Both the position numbers and the translations under genes were made by a program. From contig WTXI01000009.1 of assembly GCA_022376515.1 (NCBI GenBank), positions 930,001 through 994,000 of the forward strand: a stretch of 64,000 nt of DNA. Reading direction: 5' to 3'. A model generated the notes under the pieces. It saw nothing but the letters and a program-made list of their open reading frames with translations, was not told where the DNA came from and ran no database searches. Positions 10,062-23,626 of this stretch are shown here, piece after piece (position 1 is the first letter of the stretch; the number at the start of each line of letters is the position of its first letter). Source of the stretch: Lactifluus volemus. Taxonomy: Eukaryota; Basidiomycota; Agaricomycetes; Russulales; Russulaceae.

Positions 10062-10422
10062 GGCACGAATTACTAAAAATGGTTGAAGCCGAGCCGAAAC
10101 CGAGCTGAGCCGAGCCGTGACAACACTATCTCAGGGGTTTCGGGCCGGTATTACTAACCACCCCCCCTTTCCGGATCAGTCATGCTCTGATTGGCTAAGC
10201 ATGCCATCTTTTTTGGAAATATTGTAAACTCTCAGGTGTGACAAACACACTTTTTATTTTATTTTGCTACACACTATGATTTCAGCAAACAATATATATA
10301 TATTTGAGACTAAACTACAACATGAAGCACTATCTAGGACTATGTACAGGAGGGTGATCCAATGGTTCCATCAGCCTTGGTGGAACAGCCCTGGCAGGGG
10401 TGGGGGCTGGGGGGCCACAGGA

Positions 10423-11130
10423 GGTGGTGGTGGTGGTGGTGGTGGTGGTGGTGGAAGCGCGGAAGGAGGTGAGGGAGGAGGCGAGGAGTGCGGGAGGCAC
10501 GAGAGAACGCGCGGGAGGCGCAGGAAAATGCGCAGGGCGCGGGAGGAGGCGAGGGACGCAGGAGGAGGCACAGAGCGCGGGAAGCGCAGGAGAAGGCGCG
10601 GGGCGCGGGAGGAGGCGCAGGAAACGTGGGAGGCGCAAGCGGCACGGGAGGCATGAGAAGCGCAAGGCGCGGGAGGTGCAAGCGGCACGGGAAGCGCAGG
10701 AGGCGCGGAGGCAGTGGCACAGGAGGTGGATGCGGCGCAGGAGATGGTGGCCCAGGCGGCAGAGGTGGCGGTGCAGGAGGAGGTGGTCCAGGCGGCGGAG
10801 GCGGAGGAGGCGGTGAAAAAAAAGTCGGACGCGTTGGGGCGGGGCAGGCAGCGTGACAACGTACCGGGGAGAGGTGCAGAAGGCACCAGCGCAGGCAGCG
10901 TGAGAACGTAGACCGCCTCGCAGTGCCAGTGGATCCAAGAGGAGGCGAAGCGGTGGGGGAGGCGCAGGCACAGGAGGCATTTGACGACGCGACAGAGGCA
11001 GAGGCAGAGAAGGAGAGGAGGCGGAGGAGGGAGCAGTGGGACGCATTGCGCGGGGCAGTTTGACAACGCACACAGGAGGTGACGCAGTCGCGGTGGCAAG
11101 AAGGCGGCGGGGACGTGGAGGCATGTGGCA
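10423..11130. repeat. GGT microsatellite and G/A-rich low-complexity tract
   Basis: About ten GGT repeats at 10423-10454 lead into about 650 bp of purine-rich sequence made of irregular units such as GCGCGGGAGGCGCAGGAG. Plus-strand T is so rare that all three minus-strand frames stay open for 700-930 bases, giving Pro/Ala-rich and Arg/Glu-rich ORFs that overlap in every frame. That is expected from base composition, and no codon structure favours one frame. A plus-frame stretch at 10714-10911 (AQEVDAAQEMVAQAAEVAVQ) looks the most protein-like but has no recognisable domain. Many G-runs make G-quadruplex formation likely. Confidence 0.8.
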
Positions 11131-11301
11131 GCGCCAGACGGGGAGCGGTGGTGGCAACAGCTGAAGCCAGGACACGGAGACGGCGACAGAGGGGACAGAT
11201 GGAGGGGACAGAAGGACGCAGCAGAAAAAGATGAGGCACGAAAATCAACATGGTGCCAACAAGAATAAACAACGGCGAATAAGATTTGTAAGACTTTCCT
11301 T

Positions 11302-11622
11302 TTATGGAAATGTGAGACGGGGGGAGAGGTAAGTCAGTTCGTTGAGTTTATCGATATGTGAATGGAGTTTGTTACTCGTGAGCCCTATTGAATCAAAAGT
11401 CGGTACACGGAACAGGGTCAGTGAACTTTGGGGCTCACATCTTGATGCACGACCGTGAGGCTTCCCAAGAGTAAGATCAAGAATGGTAGACAAGGGAGAG
11501 GACATGTCAGGGACCGGAGGGAAGGGAAGAGAAGTAACGACAGCCTGGCGGCCCGGGTGTGATATGTTGCTGAGGACAAGTCGGCGAGAGTGGAAATGCT
11601 GAGTCCCCAAGGCGAAAAACAA
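11302..11622 (-). pseudogene. 5' fragment of a fourth F-box family member
   Basis: Minus-strand sequence matches the 5' region of the F-box genes at 19-28 kb. The segment translating as LTLFRVPTFDSIGLTSN corresponds to LSLFRVPTFDPSELTNN in copy C, and the upstream VVTSLPFPPVPDMSS corresponds to its leader. In the intact genes this segment covers the end of exon 1, the first intron and the start of exon 2. Here homology stops where the F-box itself (ILNDDVLLNIF) should begin, so no F-box protein can be made. It lies about 8 kb from the array in opposite orientation. Confidence 0.75.
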
Positions 11623-11639
11623 TGGGTATAGTAGGGCGA

Positions 11640-12105
11640 GGCTGAAATTATGTTGACTGTCCGAAAACGCGACGACGTATGAGAATCAACTACCTAATGG
11701 GGGTGGACTCATGCCATCTACCGTAGATTGTCCAATAAAATCGAGTATGCTAGTCTACCGGAATGTCCTATCCGAAAAACGATGGTTGAAGTACAGAAGT
11801 ACTAGTGTTACAGTGTATTTCAAGTTGGCCATGTGGTGTCGCCGTATCTTCCCACTTCTGCAGTCCACTGGCACGAGTAATGCTTTCTCTTATCACTCCG
11901 TTGTCTGTCAGTTCGGTGTGTTTTCAGATGCAAAAATTGAATATCTGTTGGTGGGCCGCATATCCGTCTACTACGCCTTGATTTGACTGTGACTGTCAGA
12001 CCTTGTAAGCTGTGGTAGAACATGTGTATCAGGCATGTTGATACCAGGGATGAGGTGTGCGCAGAAACATGAGAAGGCTGGGTGGCTACTTAATAATTAC
12101 TGTGG
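11640..12105. other. Unassigned intergenic sequence
   Basis: Contains a 91-codon plus-strand ORF (11711-11986) without recognisable features and no convincing splice-linked partner. Treated as non-coding. Confidence 0.4.
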
Positions 12106-13640
12106 TCACAACTTTACCCGAACTTTGGGTAGGTTCCCTTGATCTTCTAGAATACTCCGCGCCAGCTTACCTGCCATGGGAAACAAACGAACATAGAGAG
12201 GGGCTTGGTCCGAAGTCGTCTGACGATGCGCATGCCGCGCCGCTATTCCCTGTGCGATAACAGCGAGCTAAAACAAGAAGCAAAAGGCGTTAACGGTTTT
12301 CTAGTTGGCATGTCGATATATTTTGAGGGAATGACAAACTCGGAAGAGCATCCAGCTGTGCGCGAAACCCATTTCCTTAATGGGGTACGGCTGCTTCGTG
12401 ACGCGACAGTACTCGCGTTCGAGCTCGGCGAGGGATATCGGCTCCGTTTCTGGGCTGTTCTTGAAACCGACCATCAGGTTGGCAGCGTCTGCGGGGTCGA
12501 GCACCCAGGGTTGTACCAAGTTTGCCAAGTCTGCTAACTGCAAATCCCGACCGCGAGCACATCGTCAGTTCGACACGCATTAGGATGCTGCATTATGTTT
12601 ACCGGACTACCGAGCGTGCAAAGTTCCCAATCCAGGATGCCGATCACGCGGTTCTCGGTCGGGTGGAAGATGAGGTTATCGAGCTTATAGTCGCCATGCA
12701 CTATCCGGACGCCAGTCTTTCGCTCGTCGGGCAGGTTCCGCTCGTACCACGCGATGAGCTCGCCCCATCCGGGGATTTCGCCCACGGGTTTGCCGCTATC
12801 AATGTCCTTCACGGCGGCCTGGGCAAGCGTGACTTTGGAGAGAGACTTGATCTGGCGCGGAAAGTACGGTTTGTAAGAGCCAAAGTTCTCGAGGCCGATA
12901 TCCTTCGGGTCGAGCGATGAGAGCGCACCAAGCGCCCGCACGGCGGAGAGCCAGCTGGTGGTTGTTCGCAGCAGGGCCCCGGTTAATCAGACGGTTATTG
13001 AGCGGCCCGAAAGATTACCCACCACTCGCGCCGGACCATTGGTGGCGCACTAGGCATTGACATGTCGGTAAAGATGCGACCGTCGAGGAACTCCATGATG
13101 TAGAAAGGCGTCCCAATGACGCTGCTATCTTCACATAACACAAAAACATGTGGGACAGGCACGCGGTATTCGGGAGGAGTTGTGGGGCGTGCATTGTATC
13201 TCTGGATGGCAGCGAGTACGGTATATTCCCTCTCGACTTGGTGAGCAGTCCTAGATACCAGTGTTCCTGCTGGTTTCTTGCGAAGCACAAAGCGCTCCCC
13301 TCTATCACGAGATGGTCAGAAGAAGTGGGAATAACAGAGACCCGAAAGTGACTCTGACCTCGCATCCGTCAGGAAGTACGTTGGATTGGACTGTCCAGCG
13401 AGGTTGTTCAACTAGTATATACGGCAGGCGGAAAGGATGGCGCTGACCTGGCCGAACTGTAACCCACAGTTAGTTGGCCTGTTTGATTATGTGGCAGGTC
13501 TAACAACACACTTTGAATTGCTTTATGGTGACTGGTACCGTGACATCAGGTACGTGGGTTGCGAGATACGCATTGAGCTTGACCTCGTCAATACCTGCAC
13601 GAACTTCTCCATACTCTCCCCCGGCTTGCCGAGGTGACAT
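12106..13640 (-). CDS. APH-fold phosphotransferase, ACAD10/11-type kinase
   Basis: Seven exons join into a continuous 386-residue protein: 13640-13512, 13456-13448, 13390-13359, 13301-13023, 12954-12603, 12537-12340 and 12267-12106. The product has the aminoglycoside-phosphotransferase/choline-kinase fold. KQFKFGQSNPTYFL forms the nucleotide loop, RFVLRKKPAGTL carries the ATP-binding lysine, TAHQVEREY follows, then VHGDYKLDNLIF with the catalytic HGD and Asn, and GILDWELCTLGSPLADL with the metal-binding DWE. This is the kinase half of animal ACAD10/ACAD11, which act on 4-hydroxyacyl-CoAs; the fungal protein lacks the dehydrogenase half. Exon 2 is a 9-nt micro-exon encoding Phe-Gly-Gln. The C-terminus ends VKL, a weak peroxisome-signal lookalike. 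It is divergently arranged with Mgs1, starts 102 bp apart. Confidence 0.92.
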
Positions 13641-13742
13641 GGTCAAAGTTAATTGAAGAAACCGAAAAATCTCGAGACCGCCAATTGAACCCGGCCCGAG
13701 ATTGTCAACCGTACCCTTTTATAGTAGGGCTGAATACAGCAC

Positions 13743-15697
13743 ATGTCTCAACACGCGCAGGAACAGCCAACACATAGTCCCTTTGAAGTCTTTCCAAAAT
13801 ACTCTAAACTAGACCACGTTGAGTTACGGGAAGCTTCTCCTCTCGCTGACAGCTTTCGCCCGAGAACTTTGGAAGAATTCGTCGGTCAGACTCACTTGAC
13901 AGGTCCAAACACTCTTCTCTTTGATGAAAATAGCAAGGTCACCACTGAGAATATCATCTTTTGGGGACCACCTGGGTGAGCGTGTAGACCTATCTGCTGA
14001 CCTTCTGTTCCTGATGCCCTTTAGATGTGGCAAGACAACAATGGCGAGACTTCTCGGCGGGTGCGCGGATGCGGTCTTTAGGGAAGTGAGCGCAACAATT
14101 GCTAGTGCAGTTGAGGTTCGTTCTATATTCGAAGAAGCAAGAAAAGAGCTCCAGCTAACTGGGAGGTTCGTTGTTATGAATTGTTATTGATACTGCCATG
14201 CTCATGTACCTTCTAGGCGAACGATTGTGTTTCTCGATGAAGTTCATCGCTTCAGTCGTTCGCAGCAGGTTTTTTCACCTTATTTCTTCGCTTCATCTTT
14301 TGTTTTTTGACATCTATTCCAGGACGTGTTCGTTCCTTTCATCGAACGGGGTTTTGTGCAGGTAAGCAGAAGCAGCTTGAGTGGTCCTTGTTGCAAAGCT
14401 AGGGAGTCTCATTCATGGGACACAGATCATAGGAGCAACTACAGAAAACCCATCATTTGAATTGAATCGGGCACTGCTCGACTTGTGTCGGTAAGGATTC
14501 AAAGATCCGTCTGATATTTTGGCATGACGACATTGTAGAGTGCATGTACTCGAACGCTTGAGAGATGAAGATACCACTGAGATAATTGAGAAAGCAATCA
14601 GGCGTACGGTGCCGAATCATAACGAGATTTTAGCTGTGAGTTCACCCGTTGTTGCTTGCCCTCCGGAGGGAATAGCTCTATTCTCCACAAGGTGCAATCT
14701 TCCAATACCACGTCCAAATCCCTGACAGACGTCGCGACGTCCACCGAAGCAATATCACCCAATTATCCCCACCTAACCCGTCGCATTGTCACCACTATCG
14801 CATCTTATTCATTCGGCGACGCACGCACGGCTCTCTCCCTTCTCGAACTTGTGCTGTTTTCACCTCCAACGACACCGGAATCTGCGCTGCTCGAATCGCT
14901 GCGCAGATCCGTGTCGACGACATACGATCGCACCGGAGATTCACACTACGATCTCATCTCTGCGCTGCACAAGAGCGTTCGTGGCAGCCAGCCTGGCGCG
15001 GCACTCTATTGGCTCGCGCGTATGCTCGAGGCCGGCGAGGATCCAGTATATATCGCGCGGAGAATGACTGTGTGTGCAAGCGAGGACATAGGAATGGCGG
15101 ATCGAGATGCGCTGCCGCTGGTGTGTGTTCTTGTATGGCCTTGCGTGACGTATATACTAACTGCTGAATTAACGTGTCTGCGGGCCTTGGATGATGTTTG
15201 GTTACAGGCGATGGCTGCACTACAGACTTGCCAGACTGTCGGCATGCCAGGGTGTCGTGCCCCATTGTCGGAACTCGTTACATACCTTAGCAATGCACCC
15301 AAGTCGACGCGCTCGTATGAAGGATACAACCGCGCCGAAGAACTGGCAAAACGCGATCTAGCATTACTCGTTCCCATCGCGATGCGCGACATCAACGCAA
15401 GCGCTATGGAGGCAACTGGGTGTGGTGAAGTTTATAGGTACCAACCTGAATATATGTGCGCTTCTTCCTCGTTGTTGCGCCGATCCAATGTTCTGACCTA
15501 TATTTTTTTTTCACATTTTTAGGCATCCTGTCACGAACGAGTATCTACCACCACAGGTGCAGGGTGAGCTTATTCTACGCAAGGAAGGAGATTTATCAGA
15601 CAAGCTGTGGGATGAAGAGGCACTGAGGAGATGGGAAGAGGTAGAGAATGGAGGGCGGGATTGGAAGGGAAGAGATCTATCAAATATGATAAGATAA
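13743..15697 (+). CDS. MGS1: AAA+ ATPase Mgs1/WRNIP1 (RarA family)
   Basis: Nine exons give 486 residues: 13743-13975, 14025-14165, 14217-14268, 14323-14361, 14426-14490, 14539-14635, 14692-15120, 15208-15437 and 15523-15697. Motifs include RPRTLEEFVGQTHLTG, Walker A GPPGCGKTTMARL (split by intron 1), Walker B IVFLDEVHRF, sensor-1 GATTENPSFELN and the C-terminal SEDIGMADRDALPLAM and KSTRSYEGYNRA blocks typical of the family. Relatives act at stalled replication forks as clamp-loader-like ATPases interacting with DNA polymerase delta and PCNA. The N-terminal ubiquitin-binding zinc finger found in yeast and human proteins is not visible here. The catalytic Asp-Glu and Walker lysine are present. 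No frame break. Confidence 0.95.
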
Positions 15698-15798
15698 GAT
15701 AATTAGACAAGACGATCACGTGATTGCTTACCCAGAAAAAAAAAAACGGCACCGTCTGCGTCACTCCCTTTTCTCACTCACCTTCTTTCATCCCCAAA

Positions 15799-18271
<2,473 letters not shown>

Positions 18272-19365
18272 GTTCCATCGACTCTTTGCTCACCATCTGG
18301 TCTCCAGTCGTCCACCCACCCTCCCCCCCACTTAGCTATGTTGTGCTGTTTGTCCCGCTACTTTATGACCCTGCATGATCTTCGTGCTCATTTAGAACTT
18401 CAAAAGTATATCGTCTTGCTCGCCACCACCGCTACATATTTTCGCATGTTTATTGTACTCACGCATATTCATCATCTAACCATCTACACCCCCCCACTCA
18501 GTAGTACACTTTTTGCGCACCTTCCTCCATGTGCCTTTCATGCCTGTACTAGAGTTGAACCAGCTCGTGGTTTCAGAATGAGAGCTTCGAGGAGGTCGCT
18601 ACTGCATACACCCATTGTGTAATGGTTTTGTACCTCAAGTACAAGATGCAGACCAGAGTAACGGTAGATGGAAACTGACACCGTAGAGTTACTAACTTAG
18701 CTGTACACGCCAATAAAACCCTAAGGTGAGTATACTGATACAGAACACACATCAAACACTGGCATGCCTGATACGCGTGTACTATCTTGACTCCCATGTT
18801 AAACGATTCCATGGCTCCATCTGCACCAATATGTTATTCTCAGGGAACCCGCTAAGCACAGCTTACAAGGTCGACAGTCACAATCGAGGAGTGCGTCGTG
18901 GATGGACATGCGAGTGATGCGACTCACTCGGAAAAGACAAACACGATACCGCAGCGTCACACTGGCGCGAAGCCCTGCCGTTGCAGGCTAACGTATTAAC
19001 CCAATCGATGAACCGTCTGCACGTTCCTTCATTGATCTGCTTCCGAATGAACACTTGCCTCCCTGCACTCTCCGAAGATTGGCATCAACGTGGCTAATTT
19101 TTTGTCTGGAGTATCGACAACTCACTTCCGGGGATGAACTGAAACCACTTCGGAGAGGAAAGGTCTTTGCAACACGTTGAAAACGCAAGGCATGTCCACG
19201 TGTGCATTATTATTAAGGACACATCGATCCTCGTGGACTGCAGAAGTGTGAAATTTTATTTTACGTCGACATAGCCATGGCCAAATACACTACTTTTGTA
19301 CTTCAGCCTTTTATCACGCCCAAGCCCCTGTCATTACTTCTCCCCCCTTCCCTCAGGTCTCTGAT
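18272..19365. other. Intergenic region between Hsp70 and F-box copy A
   Basis: Hsp70 3' UTR and then the F-box promoter. No ORF with family features, no tRNA seen. The last about 100 bp (from about 19240, AGAAGTGTGAAAT onward) is related to the sequence upstream of F-box copy C. Confidence 0.5.
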
Positions 19366-21154
19366 ATGTCTCGTAGCCTGTCTACCGTTAGTCGTCCGCC
19401 CCCATTTAAGAAACGCCGCGTAGGTGCATCACCTCGTGAGTCTCAAGTTCGTGCCCCTGTTCCGTGTATAGACTTTCGATTCCATAGAGCCTGAGCCTAC
19501 GAGAAACACGTTGGGCTCACCTATTCATATTCTCAACGACGATGTGCTTCTCAACATATTCCATCTGTATCAACTCGATATTAGGGATGAAGATATCTCC
19601 AAGAAAGTCCGATTCAGGTGGGATCGCCAACGTTGGTGGTACAAGCTAGCTCAGGTCTGTCGAAAGTGGCGTCACCTCATCCTTGCGTCCCCAATTCGAC
19701 TGGATCTCCATCTTCTTTGCTCCTATGGCGTGCCTGTAGCAGACATGCTAGCACATTCACCACACCTTCCCCTCACCATCTGGTACACAAATGGCAACCG
19801 TGAGATGACGGCAGAAGATGAAGAAGGTGCATTATTTGCGCTCTCGCACCGTGATCGTGTGCATCGCATTGCACTTTGTACGCCGGTCTCAAAGCTAGGC
19901 AAGTTTATCAACGCTATGGATGAAGAATTCCCAATTCTGGACCGCATCTGTATCGGCTCCCAGCCCGGAGATCCTACAGGCCAAATGTTTCCTAAGACAT
20001 TCCAAGCACCCAATCTACGCCACGCGTGGACGAGTTGCCGTCCTATCGGATCTCCCTTGGTCACAACCACCGTATGCCTCGTCAATCTCGAACTTATGGA
20101 TATCCCGCCGTCCCCCTTGTTCCCCCCAAGTCATATACTCACAAGGCTCTCACTCATGTCCCAGCTGGCGACTCTCAGAATACATTTTCATTCCCCTCAC
20201 CCAAATCGTGATGTCGAGACGCCAGAAGTGACGCATGTGATGCTTCCTAACCTTCAAGTATTCTCATATCGAGGTGTCAGCGCTTACTTGGAAGGTCTGG
20301 CTCGAATCAGAGCTCCTACCCTCAAGGTTCTCGATGTCCAGTTCTTCAACCAGCTCACTTTTACTGTTCCACGGCTGTTGGAGTTCATGCGGGCATCAGA
20401 ATTCCTCAGATTCGGTGCTGTCAAGATCACTTTCGATGGGGATTCCCTTGGTTTAATGGCAGGTCCTGATACGAGTTGGCAGCAACGGTCCTTGCGCTTG
20501 CGGATCATGTGCAAACACCTTGATTGGCAGGTAGCGTCCGCAGTGCAAATCTTCGATTCAATTTCGCCCGTAGTCTCCGGTGTGGAGGACCTCATGCTCT
20601 TCGACGTGGATCCCAACCGATCGGCAAACCCGCGCGATGAGGTCGACAGAACACAGTGGTGCAATCTTTTTAGGTCATTCAGCAATGTAAAGTCACTTGG
20701 TATACAGGCATCACTCTCTGGGAGGCTCTCTCATTCATTATGCTCGGTGGATGGAGAAGTGCCTCTGGAACTGTTACCAAATCTGGAGGTTCTTCAACAC
20801 CTTGGTGGAAGCAGTGTTGATGGCGTATTTACCTCTTTCATACGTGAACGACGGCAAGGGGGCCACAGTGTCGACCTGGTAGCCTCATCGTCGTATGTAC
20901 CGCAGCAGCATGTGCAGCAGTATATGCGGAATCAGGAGGCGCGGCAACAGGGACAGGTGCAGGTGCAGAAGGAGCGATGGCGACAGGAGCAAGAGCAGCG
21001 ACGGCAGGAAGCGGAGCGGCTACGGCCTCAGGAGCAGCGACGGGGGCAAGAGGAGCTGCGATGGCTGCAAGAGGAGCAGCCATGGTATAAGGAGGAACTG
21101 CGACTACAGCGGGAGGTGCGGCGACTACAGCGGGAGGTGCGGCGACGGCGGTAG
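19366..21154 (+). CDS. F-box-like protein, copy A (intact)
   Basis: Two exons (19366-19435 and 19488-21154) give 578 residues. The start is the ATG beginning MSRSLSTVSRPPPFKKRR, a basic Pro-rich leader. The F-box-like domain follows at about 35-90 (IHILNDDVLLNIFHLYQLD, then WYKLAQVCRKWRHLILASP), as in large agaricomycete F-box families, which recruit substrates to SCF ubiquitin ligases. The central part resembles divergent leucine-rich repeats with no clear consensus. The last about 95 residues form a Gln/Arg/Glu-rich coiled coil (QEQRRQEAERLRPQEQRRGQ). It is the only one of the three neighbouring copies with an unbroken frame. The 3' UTR around 21240-21345 is conserved with copies B and C. 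Ubiquitin-ligase function is inferred from the family only. Confidence 0.85.
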
Positions 21155-21703
21155 GAGGAGGAAGAGGGCGAGTGGCGAATGCTACACCGGTAGTACGGCT
21201 GGTAGTGCTGCAACCGTAGCAGCAGTGACAGTGGCAGCGATGACTGCAGGAGAAGCTTCCATACTTATACTCGCGTTACTCGAAAGTAGTGAGCCTGAGG
21301 TCTATGTATTTCCTCGTTCCTTTTCCCTTGGACGTGTCTTGAAAAGATGCTTTTAATACTTTAATCCAATACAGTAGATTAGTTAACAAACACGTTTTAG
21401 TAACTTGTCATTCTTGTTGAGCTTCTCAGGACTTGTCAGCTTGACCCCAGTGTATGTGTTCTGATTACCGATTGCAAGGACAAACGTAATTGTCGATCTT
21501 GCCTCGCTGCCATCAGGAGTGTTCGAAATTTACGTCCGGTTATCCTGATCAACAGGAAATTCCACAATCCGCTTATTGTGAGACTTCTCAGATGAAATAT
21601 TTCAAAAAGGAGTCGAAGCCGATCTCGCACAAAAGACGAGTGGTTAGAGAATTTGGATCGCAAAACACAGCAGTCGTTGATGTGAATATGACCGACAGTT
21701 TTC

Positions 21704-21783
21704 ACTGGCACTGGCGCATGCTTGTTGCTGTAGTAGTACTGTACAGCATAAACTCTTTCCGCGCCACTGGCAGAGAAAATAAA
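21704..21783. repeat. MITE-like inverted repeat with CACTGGC ends
   Basis: The ends TTTTCACTGGCACTGGCGC and GCGCCACTGGCAGAGAAAA are imperfect inverted repeats (16 of 19 pair) around about 42 bp. It sits between F-box copies A and B. CACTGGC words also recur at 52.7-52.85 kb and 60.53-60.62 kb. No target duplication was assigned. Confidence 0.4.
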
Positions 21784-21933
21784 ACACTGGCATGTGATCA
21801 TTGTTCCTGGGTGCCTGGAAGGGGACAATGAACAGTTACAGTACTGTACCTTGTAAGCAAGTTATTAATAACGACAGCCCTCTATCACATCCGACCCTGT
21901 CGTTTCTTCTCCCCCCTTCCCTCCGGCCCCTGC

Positions 21934-23626
21934 TATGTTTAGTCGTCTCTGCCCTGCGGAGGTGCATCAAGTCGTGAGTCTCAAAGCTCAGTGTCCTTCA
22001 GGCTATTCCGAGTCCATATATAGACTTTCGATTCCATAGAGCTTACAAGCAACACAATGCGCTCACCTATTCATATACTCAACGACGATGTTCTTCTCAA
22101 CATATTCCACCTCATTCAACTCGATATCAGGGATGAAGAAGATAGCGAGACTTTCCGATTCAGGTGGGAACGCCAACGTTGGTGGTACAAACTAGCTCAG
22201 GTCTGTCGAAAGTGGCGGCACCTCATCCTTGCGTCCCCAATTCGACTGGATATCCACCTTTTTTGTTCCTATGGCGTGCCTGTACCAGACATGCTAGCAC
22301 ATTCGCAACCCCTTCTACTCACTATCTGTTACATAAACTTGAATGGCAACCGTGAGATGACAGCAAAGGATGAAGAAGGTGCACTACTCGCGCTCTCGCA
22401 TCGTGACCGTGTGCATCGTATTGCACTTTGTATGCCAGCCTCAAAGTTAGGCAAGTTTGTCAACGCTATGGATGACGAATTCCCAATTCTGGACCGGATA
22501 TGTATCGGCTCCCAGCCCGGAGATCCTACAGGCCAAATATTTCCTAAGACATTCCAGCGCCCAATCTACGCCACGCGTGGACGAGTTGCCGTCCTATTGG
22601 ATCTCCCTTGGTCACAACCACCGTATGCCTCGTCAATCTCGAACTTATGGATATCCCGCCGTCCCCCTTGTTCCCCCCAAGTTATATACTCGTACGGCTT
22701 TCACTCATGTCCCAGCTGGCGACTCTCAGAATACATTTTCATTCCCCTCACCCAAATCGTGATGTCGAGACGCCAGAAGTGACTAATGTGATGCTTCCTA
22801 ACCTTCAAGTATTCTCATATCGAGGTGTCAGCGCTTACTTGGAAGGCCTGGCTCGAATCAGAGCTCCTACCCTCAAGGTTCTCGATGTCCAGCTTTTCAA
22901 CCAGCTCACTTTTACTGTTCCATGGCTGTTGGAGTTCATGCGGGCATCAGAATTCCTCAGATTCAGTGCTGTCAAGATCACTTTTGATGGGGATTCCCTT
23001 GGTTTAATGGCAGGACCTGATTCGAGTTGGCAGCAACGGTCCTTGCGCTTGCAGATCATGTGCAAACAGCTTGATTGGCAGGTAGCGTCCACAGTGCAAA
23101 CTTCGATTCAGTTTCCCCTGAACTCTCTGGTGTGGAAGAGCTCATACTCTTCGACGGGGTACACAATAGATCGTCAGACCCGCACGACGAAGTCAACAGA
23201 AAGCAGTGGCGCAAGCTTTTTCGGTCGTTCAGCAGCGTGAAGTCACTTAGTGTACCAAAATCACTTTCTGGGAGGCTCTCTCATTCATTATGCTCGGTGG
23301 ATGGAGAAGCGTCTCTGGAACTCTTACCGAAGCTGCTGGTTCTTCAACACGTTGGTGGAAGCCGTGTCGATGATGTATTTTCTTCTTTCATACGTGAACG
23401 ACGGGCAGCGGGCCACAGGGTCCATCTAGAAGCCACATCATCTTATATACCACGGCAGCGTATGGGGCTGCATATACAGCAACAGCTGCAGGAGGCGCAG
23501 CGACGGAAACAGGAGGATCAGCAACGGCGGCAGAAACAGCAGCAACTGCGGCGGTCCGAGGAGGAGGGCGAGAGACGAGAGCTGCTGCGACGGCCACTGG
23601 CAGGGGGGATACCACAGCAGGAGTAG
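21934..23626 (+). pseudogene. F-box-like protein, copy B (two frameshifts)
   Basis: Highly similar to copy A along its length, including the first intron (about 21973-22038). Exon 1 is shortened by an internal deletion, so frame with exon 2 is lost unless translation starts at the ATG at 22057. Two single-base deletions relative to copy A then break exon 2: near 22556 (CCAGCGCCC where A has CCAAGCACCC) and near 23100 (GCAAACTTCG where A has GCAAATCTTCG). The three pieces are open at 22057-22560, 22608-23100 and 23075-23626, and together cover the F-box, central region and Gln/Arg-rich tail. Either a young pseudogene or sequencing indels; two independent breaks plus the exon-1 deletion favour the former. 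Confidence 0.8.

Noticed and set aside
10330..11272. Long Pro/Ala/Arg-rich minus-strand ORFs (up to 310 codons)
   Set aside because: All three frames are open at once because plus-strand T is scarce. There is no preferred frame, start context or domain, so composition explains them.
20838..21213. Antisense Ala/Ser-rich ORFs opposite the F-box coiled-coil tails
   Set aside because: Repeats of CAG/GAG/CGG codons on the coding strand leave the antisense frames open; no independent signal.
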